DNA from: Typha latifolia
Lineage: Eukaryota > Streptophyta > Magnoliopsida > Poales > Typhaceae
Direction of reading: 5' to 3'
Assembly: GCA_019914945.1 (NCBI GenBank)
Contig: CM034101.1
Span: 9,063,188-9,127,187 of the forward strand
Length of the DNA: 64,000 nt
Shown: positions 12,005-24,689 of the stretch, piece after piece
How positions within the stretch are numbered: position 1 is the stretch's first letter
Layout: each line of letters begins with the position of its first letter
The notes under the pieces: model-generated
Database searches by the model: none
What the model was told of the DNA's origin: nothing
What the model saw: the letters and a program-made list of their open reading frames with translations, nothing else
Made by a program: the position numbers and the translations under genes

Positions 12005-13159
12005 ATTCAGGTTGTATCAAAGCTTAGGTTTAAGGATGATCTGGCGAACCATCAAATATAGTAGTTGTCGGTTTATTTTAGGATTATGTTAGTAATCGAT
12101 CTTTATGAGTGGAATATTAATTGGTTGAGATAGAGATCTAGGTTGTGATGTCGAGATTATTAAGTTTTGATATTTGACGATATTGATAGAAATAATTTGA
12201 GATATTGGTAATATTGATAGAAATAATTTGAGATATTAGTATATTGAGAATCTATCCAACCGACTAATGAATAGGAAGAGATAATACTAAATCATGCACT
12301 CATGTTATTGATGTTGAGGTGTTATAGTCAGTTGAGCATAATATTGGAGATGTCAACGTATCCATATGTTGTGATAAAGTGTACAAATTTGTCAATATGT
12401 GGAGATGGTTATTTTGTGCAGAAGGATTATTATCAGTAGTTTTGAGGTTATTCTAAGCAGATATAGCATATTTTTGGATTTTTGATCTTTAATGGATATA
12501 TGTGATATTAGTAGATTGATGTAAAGAGATATATGCGTAGAGAGACTATTTTGATCTTTATGAGGGTTATAATTACGGATTATGGATGGATGAGTAAGAC
12601 ATATGATGATTTTGTATAGTAAAAATAAATTAGGTGATGTGATATAGATGATTGTAGATTGTATATGGAAAAGAATTTTTGGGATGATTAGTATGATAAA
12701 TTATGTTTGCAAGATACTTGTGGTAGTAGGTATAAAATTTTGATTGTATCGATAATGGGTGATTTAGTAGGGATATGTGAGTCTAACAATATTGTTTAAT
12801 GATTAACGTCTTGTTTAAATCTTTGAGTTGATTACCAAACAATTTACATGTTGCTGATTGTGTGAATTTGATTAGATAGAAAGAATGATAATGAAAGGAA
12901 TTATATAGGGTGATGATAGTTGTTAAAGTTGATAGTCTTAGGATATATCTTGTATAACAGTGAAAATATATTCTAGTTATTAGTTTAGTTTTGAACATTG
13001 ATTTAGAGGATAAGAATATTATAGCCTAAAGATCGTGTATGTTGGGTGATGAATTTTAATTACAAGTATACAGACTTATTTTATTATGATTATTATGTGA
13101 TATTAATAATGTTGTAGAAGGATGTTGATGATACTATATGATTAAATTGTGCAGTATAT
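12005..13159 (+). other. Degenerate internal region after the Tekay-type LTR
   Basis: Begins with the decayed primer site GTTGTATCAAAGC (12011-12023). No gag motif or sustained frame is visible. A near-duplicate GATATTG-containing stretch occurs at 12179-12240. It appears to be a non-coding or thoroughly decayed internal domain, cut short by a deletion that joins it to a partial LTR. Confidence 0.5.
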
Positions 13160-13492
13160 ATATAGTGGACTCTTGTATTAGTTATTTTAGTTATATCTTG
13201 ATGATTTGTTGTGGCTTATGTGGGTCCTGTGAGATTATCTAGTGGTCTAGTGTATATTATTATGGACTTAGATAATAATATGTTAACAAGTTTATTTGGC
13301 ATACTCGTATGATTTATTTGGTGACGGGTTATATGATCATAGATAGGTTAGCAGGTTTTATTTGATGATGTCATGGTTATATGTGCACAAGAGAGTATTT
13401 GTGCGTGACGGGCCCCGCCCGATCTATCACGGTGCACCGCGTGTGCCGTGTGGGCGCTTGGACACGTGCCTATGCCGGGCGGGGGCGTTACA
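13160..13492 (+). repeat. 3' terminal fragment of a Tekay-type LTR
   Basis: Matches the last 330 bp or so of the LTR 9048-12004, including GTGGTCTAGTGTATATTATT, the GC-rich terminal block and the ending GGGGGCGTTACA. The first 2.6 kb of this LTR copy are missing, consistent with a deletion running from the internal region into the LTR. Confidence 0.8.
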
Positions 13493-14729
13493 TTTTATTT
13501 GTCTTTCAACAAATTGGACAAAGGCCAACTTAATAATTAAAAAGAAAATTTCTTAGTCATCAAACCAGACATTGACTCGATCAAGGTTAGGTCACTAAGT
13601 TATTGGTTTATAATAGCTTAGTATATTGGCTAAAATTTTATGTGGCGTAAGTGCTACTATATCTAGAGAGGGTTGACCTTTTCACCTACTATAATCTAGC
13701 CCTCCGGTTCTTGAGTGATAGAAAAAAGAATTGTATTTGATGGTTAAAAAAAATAACCTTTGGTTAGGATTTCATTTGACTTTCAACAAAGTGGACGAAG
13801 GCTAATAATTAAAAGAAAATTTCATAATTATCAGATCTAGACCGGACATTGTTCTGATTAGCGTCTAGTCACTGGGTTATTAGTTCAACTAGTGGTTCAT
13901 CCGATCGGATCACTGGTTTATTAGATAGATTTAAATATTTCTAAAAATAAAAAATTATGTAACTGGTATAATAATATATATATATCCATCAAACATTTGT
14001 TATTTATATAGATACCTTCATTGTTATTTTCAAATTAAGTCATTAAATATAAAACGATAAAAAAATCAATTAACTACATGAAATACTTGAAAAGAAATTA
14101 AGGATATTTTTATCTTTTTATATTTAAATTATTTAAATTTTAATGGTAGTTTATTCCAAGTAGTCTTTATGCAAAAAAATATGGATTTTAGAAAAAATAC
14201 GTGCAAAGTTTTTTTATTTTGAGAGATATACATGTAAATATAAACTTTAGACAGATAGACAAGTAAATAAATGACTTTTTTAAGGGTATATTTGTAAAAA
14301 ATTACTGATTTTAACACACCAAATATGTTATAAACTAAACATTTTCAAAAAATTTAGGACTAAAATATCATTAGGATATAGAATAGGATAATTGAATATT
14401 AAGAATAATCACGTAAGTTTGTAAAAATAGTTGACTCGACTAGTTCGCTAAAAATCAGCTAGGTTGCTTGGATCATTAGTTCAATCATTTTTTACTGGGT
14501 CAATTGTTTATTCAGTTTGATAACAAATCAAACCGATTTAGTGGTTAGGTCACCGATTCGACTACCTAGTTGATCTGAGGTCATGGATCTATTGCATTGC
14601 TTTCTTCTAAGGGAACAAAATATCAAATTTTACGAGATTCCAATAGGTAGATCTTCTAGAGTCTCTCTCAAAAGGTCTACTCGAGGATCAGTAGTCAACT
14701 AGCCAAATATCAACATTGCCACCTCGAAC
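13493..14729. other. Unassigned AT-rich spacer with an old tandem duplication
   Basis: Two diverged copies of a roughly 120-bp segment (about 13495-13615 and 13772-13895) share CTTTCAACAAA.TGGAC.AAGG, AATAATTAAAA.GAAAATTTC, GACATTG and a GTCACT.GGTTATT end. No coding potential is recognised in the remainder. Confidence 0.5.
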
Positions 14730-17409
14730 TGAAACACCCTCACCCAGCACGGGCACGTGCACGCCCACGCGCCCACATGACACGCGCAGCACACGCGACA
14801 AGTCGGGCGGGGCCCGTCACACACAAATACTCTCTTGTGCACATATAATCATGATATCATCAAATAAAACGTGCTAACCTATCCATGATCACATAATCCA
14901 TCACCAGAAAAATCATACTATTAACCAAATAAACCTGTTAACATATGAATATCCCAGTCCACAATAATATATATTAAACCACTACATAATCTGGCAGGAC
15001 CCACAAAGGCCACAACAAACTGTTAAGATACAACTAAAACGACTAATATAAGAGTACACTATGATTAGACCTGTATTATACAATTCATCGCCTAATACAA
15101 AAGAGTACAAATATCAAATACTGGTACAACTAAATTCCTACATAAACTATCATCTATACCGTCTCGCATGTATAGCTCACCTCATCATCGCTCTAAAATA
15201 TCTTTTCAAGATATCTCAAGTCGCTATCACGTACCACATATCTAAGGGGTTAGAAAAGAAATAAAGAGAGTCATGAGCAAAAGGCTCAGTGAATAGACCT
15301 TACCCCGAATCAGTGATGCTAAACAGAGAGTAAATCATATACTGGATAATATGAATAAGAAAGAGCATCATGTCATGAATGAATATATGAATGTTCCTCA
15401 ATAATAGATAAATAAAAAATAGATAACATGTCATGTCATAACTGATAAAATATATAATCCTCGACAATGTATAAATAAATCTCCATGTCATACCATCATC
15501 ATAACTCTCTCTCTCAAATATAACACATATGATGCAAGCCGATCATAATCATGCTATGATATCAAATGCAACCACCTATGATGCATATTGACCATTCGAT
15601 AATTAGGTATAACAGATGAAAATGACATCATAAGCATTTCTCAACATCACGATCATCACCGACATCTCGGTATAATATCTTTATACTAGACTACTGTGCA
15701 CAGTCCACACCCGGTACCCGGTCTCAACATCATGTACGAAGGCTCAGAGCATACTCCGCCACTCGTAAGAGTATCTCAAATATAACCATACCCCACTACC
15801 CGCTAGGGTATCAACATCCATCCAGACCGGGCACCCACATAATTAATAGAAACCTCGTGAGGATAATTCGCCACATATGCCCTAGCATACGGCATGTGTC
15901 TGAATGTCTGCTGCGCACACAGACTAACGACCTTAGACGTAAGGCCAATAGGATCGCGACTATGTCGAACGATCAATCATCTCCAGGCATGCCCTAACCC
16001 TCGTGCCCACTCAGGTATCCTCACGTTTTATATCAACTATCCTATCAATCACATTTCATGCTCTCTTTCTAAATGACAGATCATATGCATATATCCAGTA
16101 CGATAACAAGTTAATGCATAACAGGAATTAAAGTGGAACAAGAATCAAGAGAAAAATAATACAACGTAGTCTTCAACCATATAGTCAACACATGCATACT
16201 CATGCTACAGATCAATTGGACATAACATTATAACAATATAATCATCTCTCATCATCTCTATATATCACCAATGTGCTCATATCCTAGATTAGCCTAATCA
16301 GATGCATGATAAAATATGCTCAACTGTAATCATCTCTAGATAAAGTCATATAATCATGCTTGAGGCCAAAACATGCATGTACATAATATATAATATAACC
16401 TAATTTGACGTCTAGGGGATAAGACTACTTACACTGATCAGAAAATACAAACTATGTATCCTTTACATCCGCCCATCAACCGAGTGACACTCATCGCTAG
16501 CAAGGTCCCCGAGGTCTCAAATAAGGGTTCGGGATCTGAAAATGTTCAAGTAACATAAATTTAGTTGTTTATCCCATTATAATCCGTTCGAGTAAAATAT
16601 GATGATTTATTAGATTTTAGAATTTCTACTAATTTTTATAACTGGCTAGATTTTTAATTATAAATAAAAATATAAATATAGATAAAAACCTAATTATAAT
16701 TAAATTATATCTTGATTAATTAGGGACTATGTAGTCATTACTTTATAAAGTAATAAATAAATACATAAGCTAATTATTTTATTTGTGTAAAAATAATAAT
16801 GTATAATAAATAATTAGAATTATTTAAAATGTATCTCATAAAAATATTAGTATCTAAATTTGATAATTATAATTTACAAATCTATATATTAATCTAATAG
16901 AAATATAAATAAATAAATATGAGTATTACTTATATTTATACCTAATTAATCATTGATTATACAAATTATAATTAATACTAATCATATTGAAGATTATAGA
17001 TTATTATTAAAATAATTAATGTCTAAATAATCTATTTGCATTAATTAAGAAGGAAAAATCTAAATAAATAACATCAATAAAATAAATAAATAAATAAATA
17101 ATTAATTAATTAAAAAAAAATGCCATCAGTGCTGGGCTTAGCCCAGCATTGCTTGCCAAGCCCATCATTGTGCAGAAAAAGAAAGAGCAGAAACCGAGGA
17201 AGGAAAAGAAAAAGAAAGGAAGAAAGAAGAAGAAAAAGAAGAAGAAGAAGAAGAAGGAGAAGAAGAAGAAGAAGAAGAAGAAGGGAGGAGGGGAGGGAGG
17301 TGCAGACCCGAGCCGGCGGCTCGATTACGGGGAGGGCATTGGCTGCTCCTGGCCAGCCAGCGGCCAACCTCTCGCCGGCGACTCGATTCCGGTGAACCCG
17401 AGCTAAGGA

Positions 17410-17453
<44 letters not shown>

Positions 17454-17778
17454 AAGAGAGAAGAAGAGAGAGAAGGAGAAAGAACTCACCGGCGTGGCGG
17501 AGGTGGCGGTAGTGGTACCCAAGGATGGAGGCGGCGGCGATAGGCCGGCTTCAGCGAGAGAGAGAGAGAGTTTGAGGGAAGGAGGAGAGAGAGAGAAGGA
17601 CCGAAAGAGAGTGGAAGGAGAAGAAAAAATAGAGAGAGAGGCGGTGGGGGGTTTGGCGATGGTTGCGGCGACACGAGAGGGTGTGTGGCACCCCCCCCGA
17701 CACGAGAGGGTGCGTGGCACCCCCCACGTCGTGCCCATGCAAAGAATTTTTTTTTATTTTTAAGATTGGGTTGTTACA
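14730..17778 (-). repeat. Solo Tekay/Del-type LTR, reverse orientation (about 3.05 kb)
   Basis: On the minus strand it starts TGTAACAACCC (17778 leftwards) and ends in the GC-rich block finishing at 14730. It aligns in reverse with 9048-12004 and 18705-21714. Flanking 5-mers are CGAAC (14725-14729) and CGAAT (17779-17783), a target duplication with one C/T difference, so it is probably a solo LTR left by LTR-LTR recombination. It contains A- and GA-rich tracts at about 17160-17290 and 17405-17480. Confidence 0.82.
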
Positions 17779-18704
17779 CGAATACCCTCCTGGGCTTTCC
17801 TCCTCCTTCCATCACCTCTTTCTTATCTTAGACCATCACCCCTACCCTTTGAACCATTAGCCACACCCCCATGTCCTAGACACCATTAGAGACCAGTTAC
17901 CACCACCGATCTAGAAATCTTCCTCGCTACCATTATAATAATATTGTTGGTGAGTTAACCTCATCCTTGACCTCTCCTCCACCAAACCCTACCACCATCA
18001 TCTTCCTAGATCAACTCACCATATCCCAAATTTGTCATAACACCATTAACCACGTCCAAGCTCCTAGGTTGCACTAGGTTCACAAGACAATAAACCCACT
18101 CTAGATGTAGTCTTATTGAACTGTATGTGGATGTGCTAGTTCTTATTTGAGGTTTTATTGGTGTGGTAATAGGAGAAGAAGCATTTAAGAAAGTTGCAGA
18201 GTAATGTTAAAGCAAGCAATTGAGGAGCTTAATGTAGGAAATGAGGAGGATGTATGAAATTATTAAAATTCCACTTTGTCTCCTTATAGTCACTCGCAAT
18301 AAGTTTATCACTATTTTTGCAAGGAAAGAAAGTGTCTGAAGAGAGAAGTACAAAGAAGGAAGAGTCTAAAGAAGAAGGTGCAGAGAAAGAAGAAGCAACA
18401 ATTATGATTTCTATCTGTAAATTATGATTTCTATCTTATTTCATCCTTATATGACACTCTTGTTGAAATACCCACCTCCAAAACTTACGTGCCAACTAGG
18501 AAGAAAAGAATAAACAACACTAATAAGTAAATAAATCCGCTATTCCTCGATATCCATATCCTTCATATTTAACTCTGAAATATTTTTACCAAAAAGGCGG
18601 TGCGCACACGGTCCAACAAGTATAATCTAATAATAGTATATGAACCATGTATTTTGCAACAAACTTACATTTATTCATAACACACATAAGTGCTTAATAT
18701 CATC
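17779..18704. other. Unassigned spacer between two inverted solo LTRs
   Basis: 926 bp. The left half is C-rich with ACCACCAT-like runs resembling LTR leader sequences; the right half contains GAAGAAG-rich stretches. No gene or element boundary is recognised apart from the solo LTRs on either side. Confidence 0.5.
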
Positions 18705-21700
18705 TGTAACAACCTATCCTTAAAAAAAATTATTAATCTTTGCATGGGCACGACGTGGCCGGCCACAATGTGGCTGGCCTCGTGCCCATCCTCGCGTCGC
18801 CGCAAGCAACCGACTACGGCTAGCTGGCCGTGGCGGGCCCCAACGCCGCCGCAGCCACCGCCAAACCCCCACCGCCTCTCTCTCTCTATCTTTTTATTCT
18901 CCTCTCTCTCTCGTTCGGTTTCTCTCTCTCTCCTTCCGTCAGACTCTCTCTTTCTATTTCTCTCTCTCTCCCACTACTGACCCGCCGTCGCTGTCGTCGT
19001 ATTACCGCAGGTGAGTCTCCTCCTTCTTCCTCTTCCTTCTCTCTCTCTCTCTATCACTATCTCTCTCTCTCTTTCTCTTTTTCTTGCTTTGGGCTCGAGC
19101 CCGTCGGAGCCGAGCCGCCGGCGAGAGGTTGGCAGCTGGTTGGTCACCAGCTGCCAGTGCCCTCCTCGTCGGCCCGGGTCCGCACCTCGCTCCCCTCCTC
19201 TCTTCTTCTTCTTCTTCTTCTCCTTCTTCTTCTTCTTCTTTCTTTCTTTTTCTTCTCCTTCCTCGGCTTTTGCTCCTTTTTCTGCACAGTGCTAGGCCAA
19301 CACTGTTGGCAATTTTTTTAGTTAATTAATTAATTATTTAATAATTTATTTATTTATTTTATTGATGTTATTTATTTAGATTTTTCCTTCTTAATTAATG
19401 AAAATAGATTATTTAGACATTAATTATTTTAATAATAATATATATTCTTCAATATGATTAGTATTAATTATAATTTGTATAATCAATGATTATTTAGGTA
19501 TAAATATAAGTAATACTCATATTTATATATAGATTTGTAAATTATAATTATCAAATTTATATACTAATATTTTTATGAGATACATTTTAAATAATTCTAA
19601 TAATTTATTATACATAATTATTTTGTAATAAATAAAATAATCGGCTTATGTATTTATTTTTTATTTTATAAAGTAATGACTACATAGTCCCTAATTAATC
19701 AAGATATAATTTAATTATAATTAGGTTTTTATCTATATTTATATTTTTATTTATAATTAAAAATCTAGCGAGTTATAAAAATAAGTAGAAATTCTAAAAT
19801 CTAATAAATCATTATATTTTACTCGAACGAATTATAATGGGATAAACAACTAAATTTATGTTACTTAAACATTTTCAGATACCGAACCCCTTATTTGAGG
19901 CCCCATGGACTTTGCTAGCAATGAGTGTCACTCGGTTGATTTGCGAATGTAAGGGATACATGGTTTGCGTCTTCTGATCAGGGTGAGTAGTCTTATCCTA
20001 TAGACGTGTTTCTCAAATTAGGTTATATTATATATTATGTACAAGCATGTTTTGGCCTCTAGCATGATTAAATGACTTTATCTAGAGATGATTACAGTCG
20101 AGCATATTTTTATCATGCATAGAATTAGGCTGATCTTGGATATTATGAGTATGATGATGATAAATAGAGATGATTAGAGATGATTATACTGTTATGACTT
20201 TGTGTCGGAGTGATTTCTAGTATGAGTGTGCATGTGATAGACTAGCAGTAGTATGCATGTGTTAGATACATGGTTGGAGTCTACATTGCATCATTTTTCC
20301 TCTTGATTCCTATTCCACCTAAATTCCTGTTATGCATTGACTCGTTATCGTACTGTATAAATATATGTGATCTGTCATTTAGAAAAAAAACATGAAATAT
20401 GATTGATAGGATAGTTGATAGAAAACATAAGGATACCTAAGTAGGCGCCAGGGTTAGGGGTGCGTGGAGTGATGATTATGGTCATTGATATGCGATATCT
20501 TATGGCCCATGTCCGAGGTCAGTTGAGTCTGTGTGCACAGACAATCGAACACATGCCGTTCGCTACGGCATATGTGGCTAGTTATCCTCACGAGATTTCT
20601 ATCAACTATGTGGGTGCTTGGTCTAGATGGATGTTGATACCCTAGCAGGTGGCGGGGTATGATTATATTTGAGATACTCTTGCGAGTCGCGGAGTATGCT
20701 CTAAGTCTTTGGACATAATATTGAGACCGGGTATCGGGTGTTGACTGTGCACAGTGGTCTAGTATGATGATATCATACCGAGATATCGGTGATAATTCTG
20801 ATGTTGAGAAATGAATATGATTTCATTATCATTTGGTTACCTAATTATCGAGTGATCAATATGCATCATATATGGTTGCATTTGATATCATAGCATGGTC
20901 ATGGTCGGTCTGCATCATGTGTCATATTTGAGAGAGAGTTGTGATAATAGTATAACATGGAAATCTGTTTACTCATTGTAGAGGATTATATACTTTTATC
21001 AGTTATGACATATTATTTATTTTTTATTTATATAGTATTGAGGATATATTCATATACTCATTCATGACATGATGCTCTTGCTGATTTATATTATCCAGTA
21101 CATGATTTACTCTCTATTTAGCATCACTGATTCAGGGTAAAATCTATTCACTGAGCCTTTTGCTCACGACTCTCTTTATTTCTTTCCTTTTAACTACCAT
21201 AGATATTATGGTAGTGATACTGCCTTGAGATACCCTAATGAGATATTTTATAGCAAAGATGAGGTAAGCTATAAATGCGAGACGGTATAGATGATAGTTT
21301 ATTTAGAAATTGAGTTGTACCAGTATTTGATATTTGTACTCTTTTGTATTAGACGATGATTTGTATGATACAGGTCAAATCATGGCATACTCTTGTATTA
21401 GTTATTTTAGTTGTATCTTGATGGTTTGTTATGGCCTGTGTGGATCCTACTAAATTTTGTAGTGGTTTAATGTATATTATTATGGACTGGGATATTCATA
21501 TGTTAACGGGTTTATTTGGTTAATAGTATGATTTATCTGGTGATGGATTATTTGATCATAGATAGGTTAGCATGTTTTATTTGATGATGTCATGATTATA
21601 TGTGCACAGAAGAGTATCTGTGCGTGACGGGCTCCGCCTGACTTGTTGCGTGCGCCGCGCGTGCCGTGTGGGCGCATGGGCAAGCACATGCCCATGCTGG

Positions 21701-21714
21701 GCGGGGGCGTTACA
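18705..21714 (+). repeat. Solo Tekay/Del-type LTR (3010 bp) with perfect target duplication
   Basis: Starts TGTAACAACC and ends GCGGGGGCGTTACA. TCATC lies immediately before it (18700-18704) and after it (21715-21719). No primer site follows and no polypurine tract precedes, so this is a solo LTR. CT-rich tracts lie at 18880-18970 and 19040-19080, CTT-rich at 19200-19260. The GC-rich segment at 19090-19190 resembles those in 28550-28640 and 34845-34940. Confidence 0.92.
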
Positions 21715-21719
21715 TCATC

Positions 21720-22236
21720 ATAACTCAATATGTCATAATTCACATAGCAACCATGTCAATGATATCATAATCCACATAGTAAATATAATAACGAAGAAGA
21801 TAGCAGTAATATCGTCGTATATGTCTAGCGATATTGCATACAATCGATTGTCTATGGCCATTAGATTAAGAACTCCAATTGTAGGCCCATCATCATCAAT
21901 ATCATCATTGATCTAGTAAATCATCATATAGAGCAGAATCACTGCATATAGTGGGAAAGAGCTCACAGCTCAATGGACGCCTTGACCCTACGTCATTGGG
22001 TACCACTAGAGCTATAATCCTACCTCTCAAATATCTTTCTAGTATCATCCTAGACTAGTCTCCAAATAAGACAGTGTGATCACCTGAATGCTCCAACAAC
22101 TAATGACCTTAGGTATAGACAACTAATATGATAATACTATATAATACACTTTATCTTTAACCTCGGGTTGAGTGAGTGAGAGGGGCACTACCTAGTTGGG
22201 ACTACACTAAGAATGATACATGTATGTGGTGCCATG
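21720..22236. other. Unassigned AT-rich spacer
   Basis: No sustained frame. CATAATCCACATAG-like motifs repeat at 21735-21785. I recognise no element here. Confidence 0.5.
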
Positions 22237-23318
22237 TGATACGATAATGGATCAAGGCATCCGTAGAACGTATCGAATCCAACCGTTGATTCTTGGATAT
22301 AGTGGATGATTGGTTAGATGGAGGAAGATTATGGAGGATTAAGGATGAATGGTGGAGATGGAATGGCTATGAATGGTAGATGAAATATGATGGAAGGGAA
22401 TAGGGAATATATGAAAGGATATTTTAAGGAAATATAGAAAAGAATTTGAAATAGATGATGATTGAGGTCTAATTTGGATCTAAATATAGCTGTATCTTCT
22501 AGGCTGATTTACCAATGAGCCCACCGTTGGATACTTACCAAATTTGGACAGAAGATAGATCTCTGAGTCAGCTTTCTGAAATGGGATCTAGGGCGATATG
22601 TGGATTTCTAGATATCAAGGTTTAACCAAATACTCCACTGGATCATAATAGATCTAAAGGTGGATTTTTTGAGATAAATTTTGCTAGATCTAACCGTCCA
22701 AAAGATCTAATATTCTGGTAAATTATTCCGTTTGAAGTCAGGGGCCAACGAAATTGAAATCAAGTCGATCAGATAAGTAGATCAAGAGTTATGGTAAAAA
22801 TTATTACCGAAGGTCAAATGGTTGCGAGATGGACGTGAAAGTTGGAACCTACGAATCGACGGGATGGAGGTCGTCGATGGATGGTGGAAGACCTATGGGC
22901 GTGGGGAAGCCCTTAGGATGTGGAGGAGATGAATTAGATGGTGTGGGCTAGATCAGGGTGCTGCGCAAGACAGAGAAGATGAGGGAGAAGGGAGAAGAGA
23001 GTTGGCTCTCAGGGTTGAGAGGGAACGACTAGTCGAATACGGGGAGAGGGACATAACCATGATGAGTCAAGTCCTAGACTGATAGAAGAGGAAGAAGTGG
23101 TCTCAAGCTAGAAGTTTCATAATAATTCATCCATGATCCTCAAGTGAAGATCATCCCTCATATTTATAAGAGGGAGATACAAGTGGGCTTGGCCTATTAC
23201 CTAATATGGGACTAAACTAAAGCATATGCAATAAGTAAATAAGAAAATAGAGTGGATAACTATATTGGGCCCAGCCCAATACCCTTTTAGACTGACCCAG
23301 TTCACTCGGATCATATCA
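22237..23318 (-). repeat. Minus-strand Gypsy LTR (about 1.08 kb)
   Basis: In plus coordinates it runs from TGATACGATAATGG to GGATCATATCA, giving TGATA...TATCA termini. Directly right of it, AATCCATCACGCTTCC then CCTTGTCCTCAAGGTGA is the reverse complement of the polypurine and 3' leader block that also flanks family A (52801-52835). It is therefore the 3' LTR of a minus-strand element. I find no TTCGAA array in it. Confidence 0.72.
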
Positions 23319-24055
23319 ATCCATCACGCTTCCATACACCTTGTCCTCAAGGTGACTCAAGTCAAACTTGCTGTGTTCGGCGGATCATCCTCAGTTGAGC
23401 TTGGATACTTACGCTCCTATATGCCCAAGGTGGGATTCGGGTCCGTCTACATTGAGTCCACTCAGACTCGGGTGGTCGAACCAATTGACTCAATGTTAGT
23501 TTAGCTATAGAAATCTGGTGCATCCGATTGCACTCGGGAGGTCGAGTTAGGTGTAGTTGGTGGATCCTGATTAAGTCCACCTAGTGACTCGAGTTAGGTT
23601 CAACCAGCCAAACTAACTGTTGGTTGTGCTCTTAATCGACTCTATGGATTAAGATCCAAGTCAAATGTATCCTGGGATAAGCAAACTCAACTTAAGTCAA
23701 GTAGAGGATTTTTGATCAGGTCCCTTATTTGACTTAATTGAGTCCCCAAGTCCGAAGATGACTCACACTTGACTTGACCCATTTGTCTCTTAGGTCTGAC
23801 CTAGCTCATGTCTAACAATTCAACTTGGTCAAGCCCAAGTGCTGGAACTCACGGTTCCAGGTCATCTCCCTCACCACCGATGAGGATTCCTATTGAGAGA
23901 TATCCAGTGGCCATGCGTGGTCTTCCTCCATTCAATTGTGGTTCACACGGTTGTCGACTCGTCGAAGAACTCCGTTCTGACATCCAAAGAACCTTTCCAA
24001 TAGTCGGGAGCGCCGAAGGAAACTGCTGCCTTGAAGCCAGACTCTTTAGTAAGGA
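23319..24055. other. Polypurine block (minus) followed by unassigned sequence
   Basis: The first 35 bp or so are the minus-strand polypurine region of the element whose LTR is 22237-23318. The rest (TCAAG, ACTCGAGT and GTCGAACC-rich) has no pol motif I recognise, so most of that element's internal region is missing or replaced. Confidence 0.45.
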
Positions 24056-24683
24056 TGATATGATTCAAACTTCACCGATGTCGTCTCGAGCATGGATACA
24101 CTTTAGGGATGTCTTTGTCTTTTGTTTTAGTGTTTAATTCTAAAAAAATAAGTTTTCTGTATGTCATGTTCGAACGCAGGTGGAGTGTGTTCGAACGACT
24201 ATATTAGGTTCGCATATCCAAAGAGTGTGAATTGTGTGTTCGAACACACCTGTGAAGCCTGCATCGTGTTCGCAAATCTAGAGAAGTGAGAAATATGTGT
24301 ATTCGAACGCAGTTGGCAAAAATATATTGTTTAGGGTTATTTTTGAATTATTTGATCAGCCTCTAAAAGTGTGGATGGCAATCATGGAGTCATTATTGAT
24401 GAATTGAGTCTTTGCCTTGCCTCCTTTGTCTTCTTCGCTCCCGTTCTCTCGATCCCCGACGACGCCGCTTCTAACCTCCCTCGATCGGCCAATCTCCTTA
24501 GTCCCTTAGGGGCGGCCCACTCCTACCCCTTCTTCCAATCTATCCAACACTAGCCCTAACCCATTCATCACCCATAATCTTTCCACCACCACTTATTCAC
24601 TGGTACCACCCCATTAACGCCGGTCTACCACCATCCACCATCATCCACCATCATCTAGGATCTCATGCCTCCATCCACGGATT
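24056..24683 (+). repeat. Truncated family-A LTR fragment, plus orientation
   Basis: Starts TGATATGATTCAAACTTCAC and matches, in reverse, the family-A LTRs at 51830-52800 and 56312-57294, including the CGACGTCGTCTCGAGCATGG-like segment. It carries a palindrome block at 24168-24320 and the CCACCATCCACCATCATC run. It stops at GGATTC and lacks the last 300 bp or so. It abuts a minus-strand pol in a chimeric junction. Confidence 0.8.
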
Positions 24684-24689
24684 CTAAGA

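Noticed and set aside
17120..17406. Lys/Arg/Glu-rich open frames
   Set aside because: Low-complexity translation of GA/AAG-rich tracts within a solo LTR. The same tracts give Leu/Ser/Phe-rich frames on the other strand.
18690..19329. Pro/Ser/Leu-rich open frames
   Set aside because: Translation of CT- and CTT-rich LTR sequence. Similar frames arise at 9193-9566, 28305-28884 and 34524-35161 in the equivalent part of each Tekay-type LTR.
23808..24137. 109-codon plus-strand frame as a gene
   Set aside because: Its C-terminal third is translated family-A LTR start (24056 onward), and the rest has no recognisable motif or neighbouring signals.
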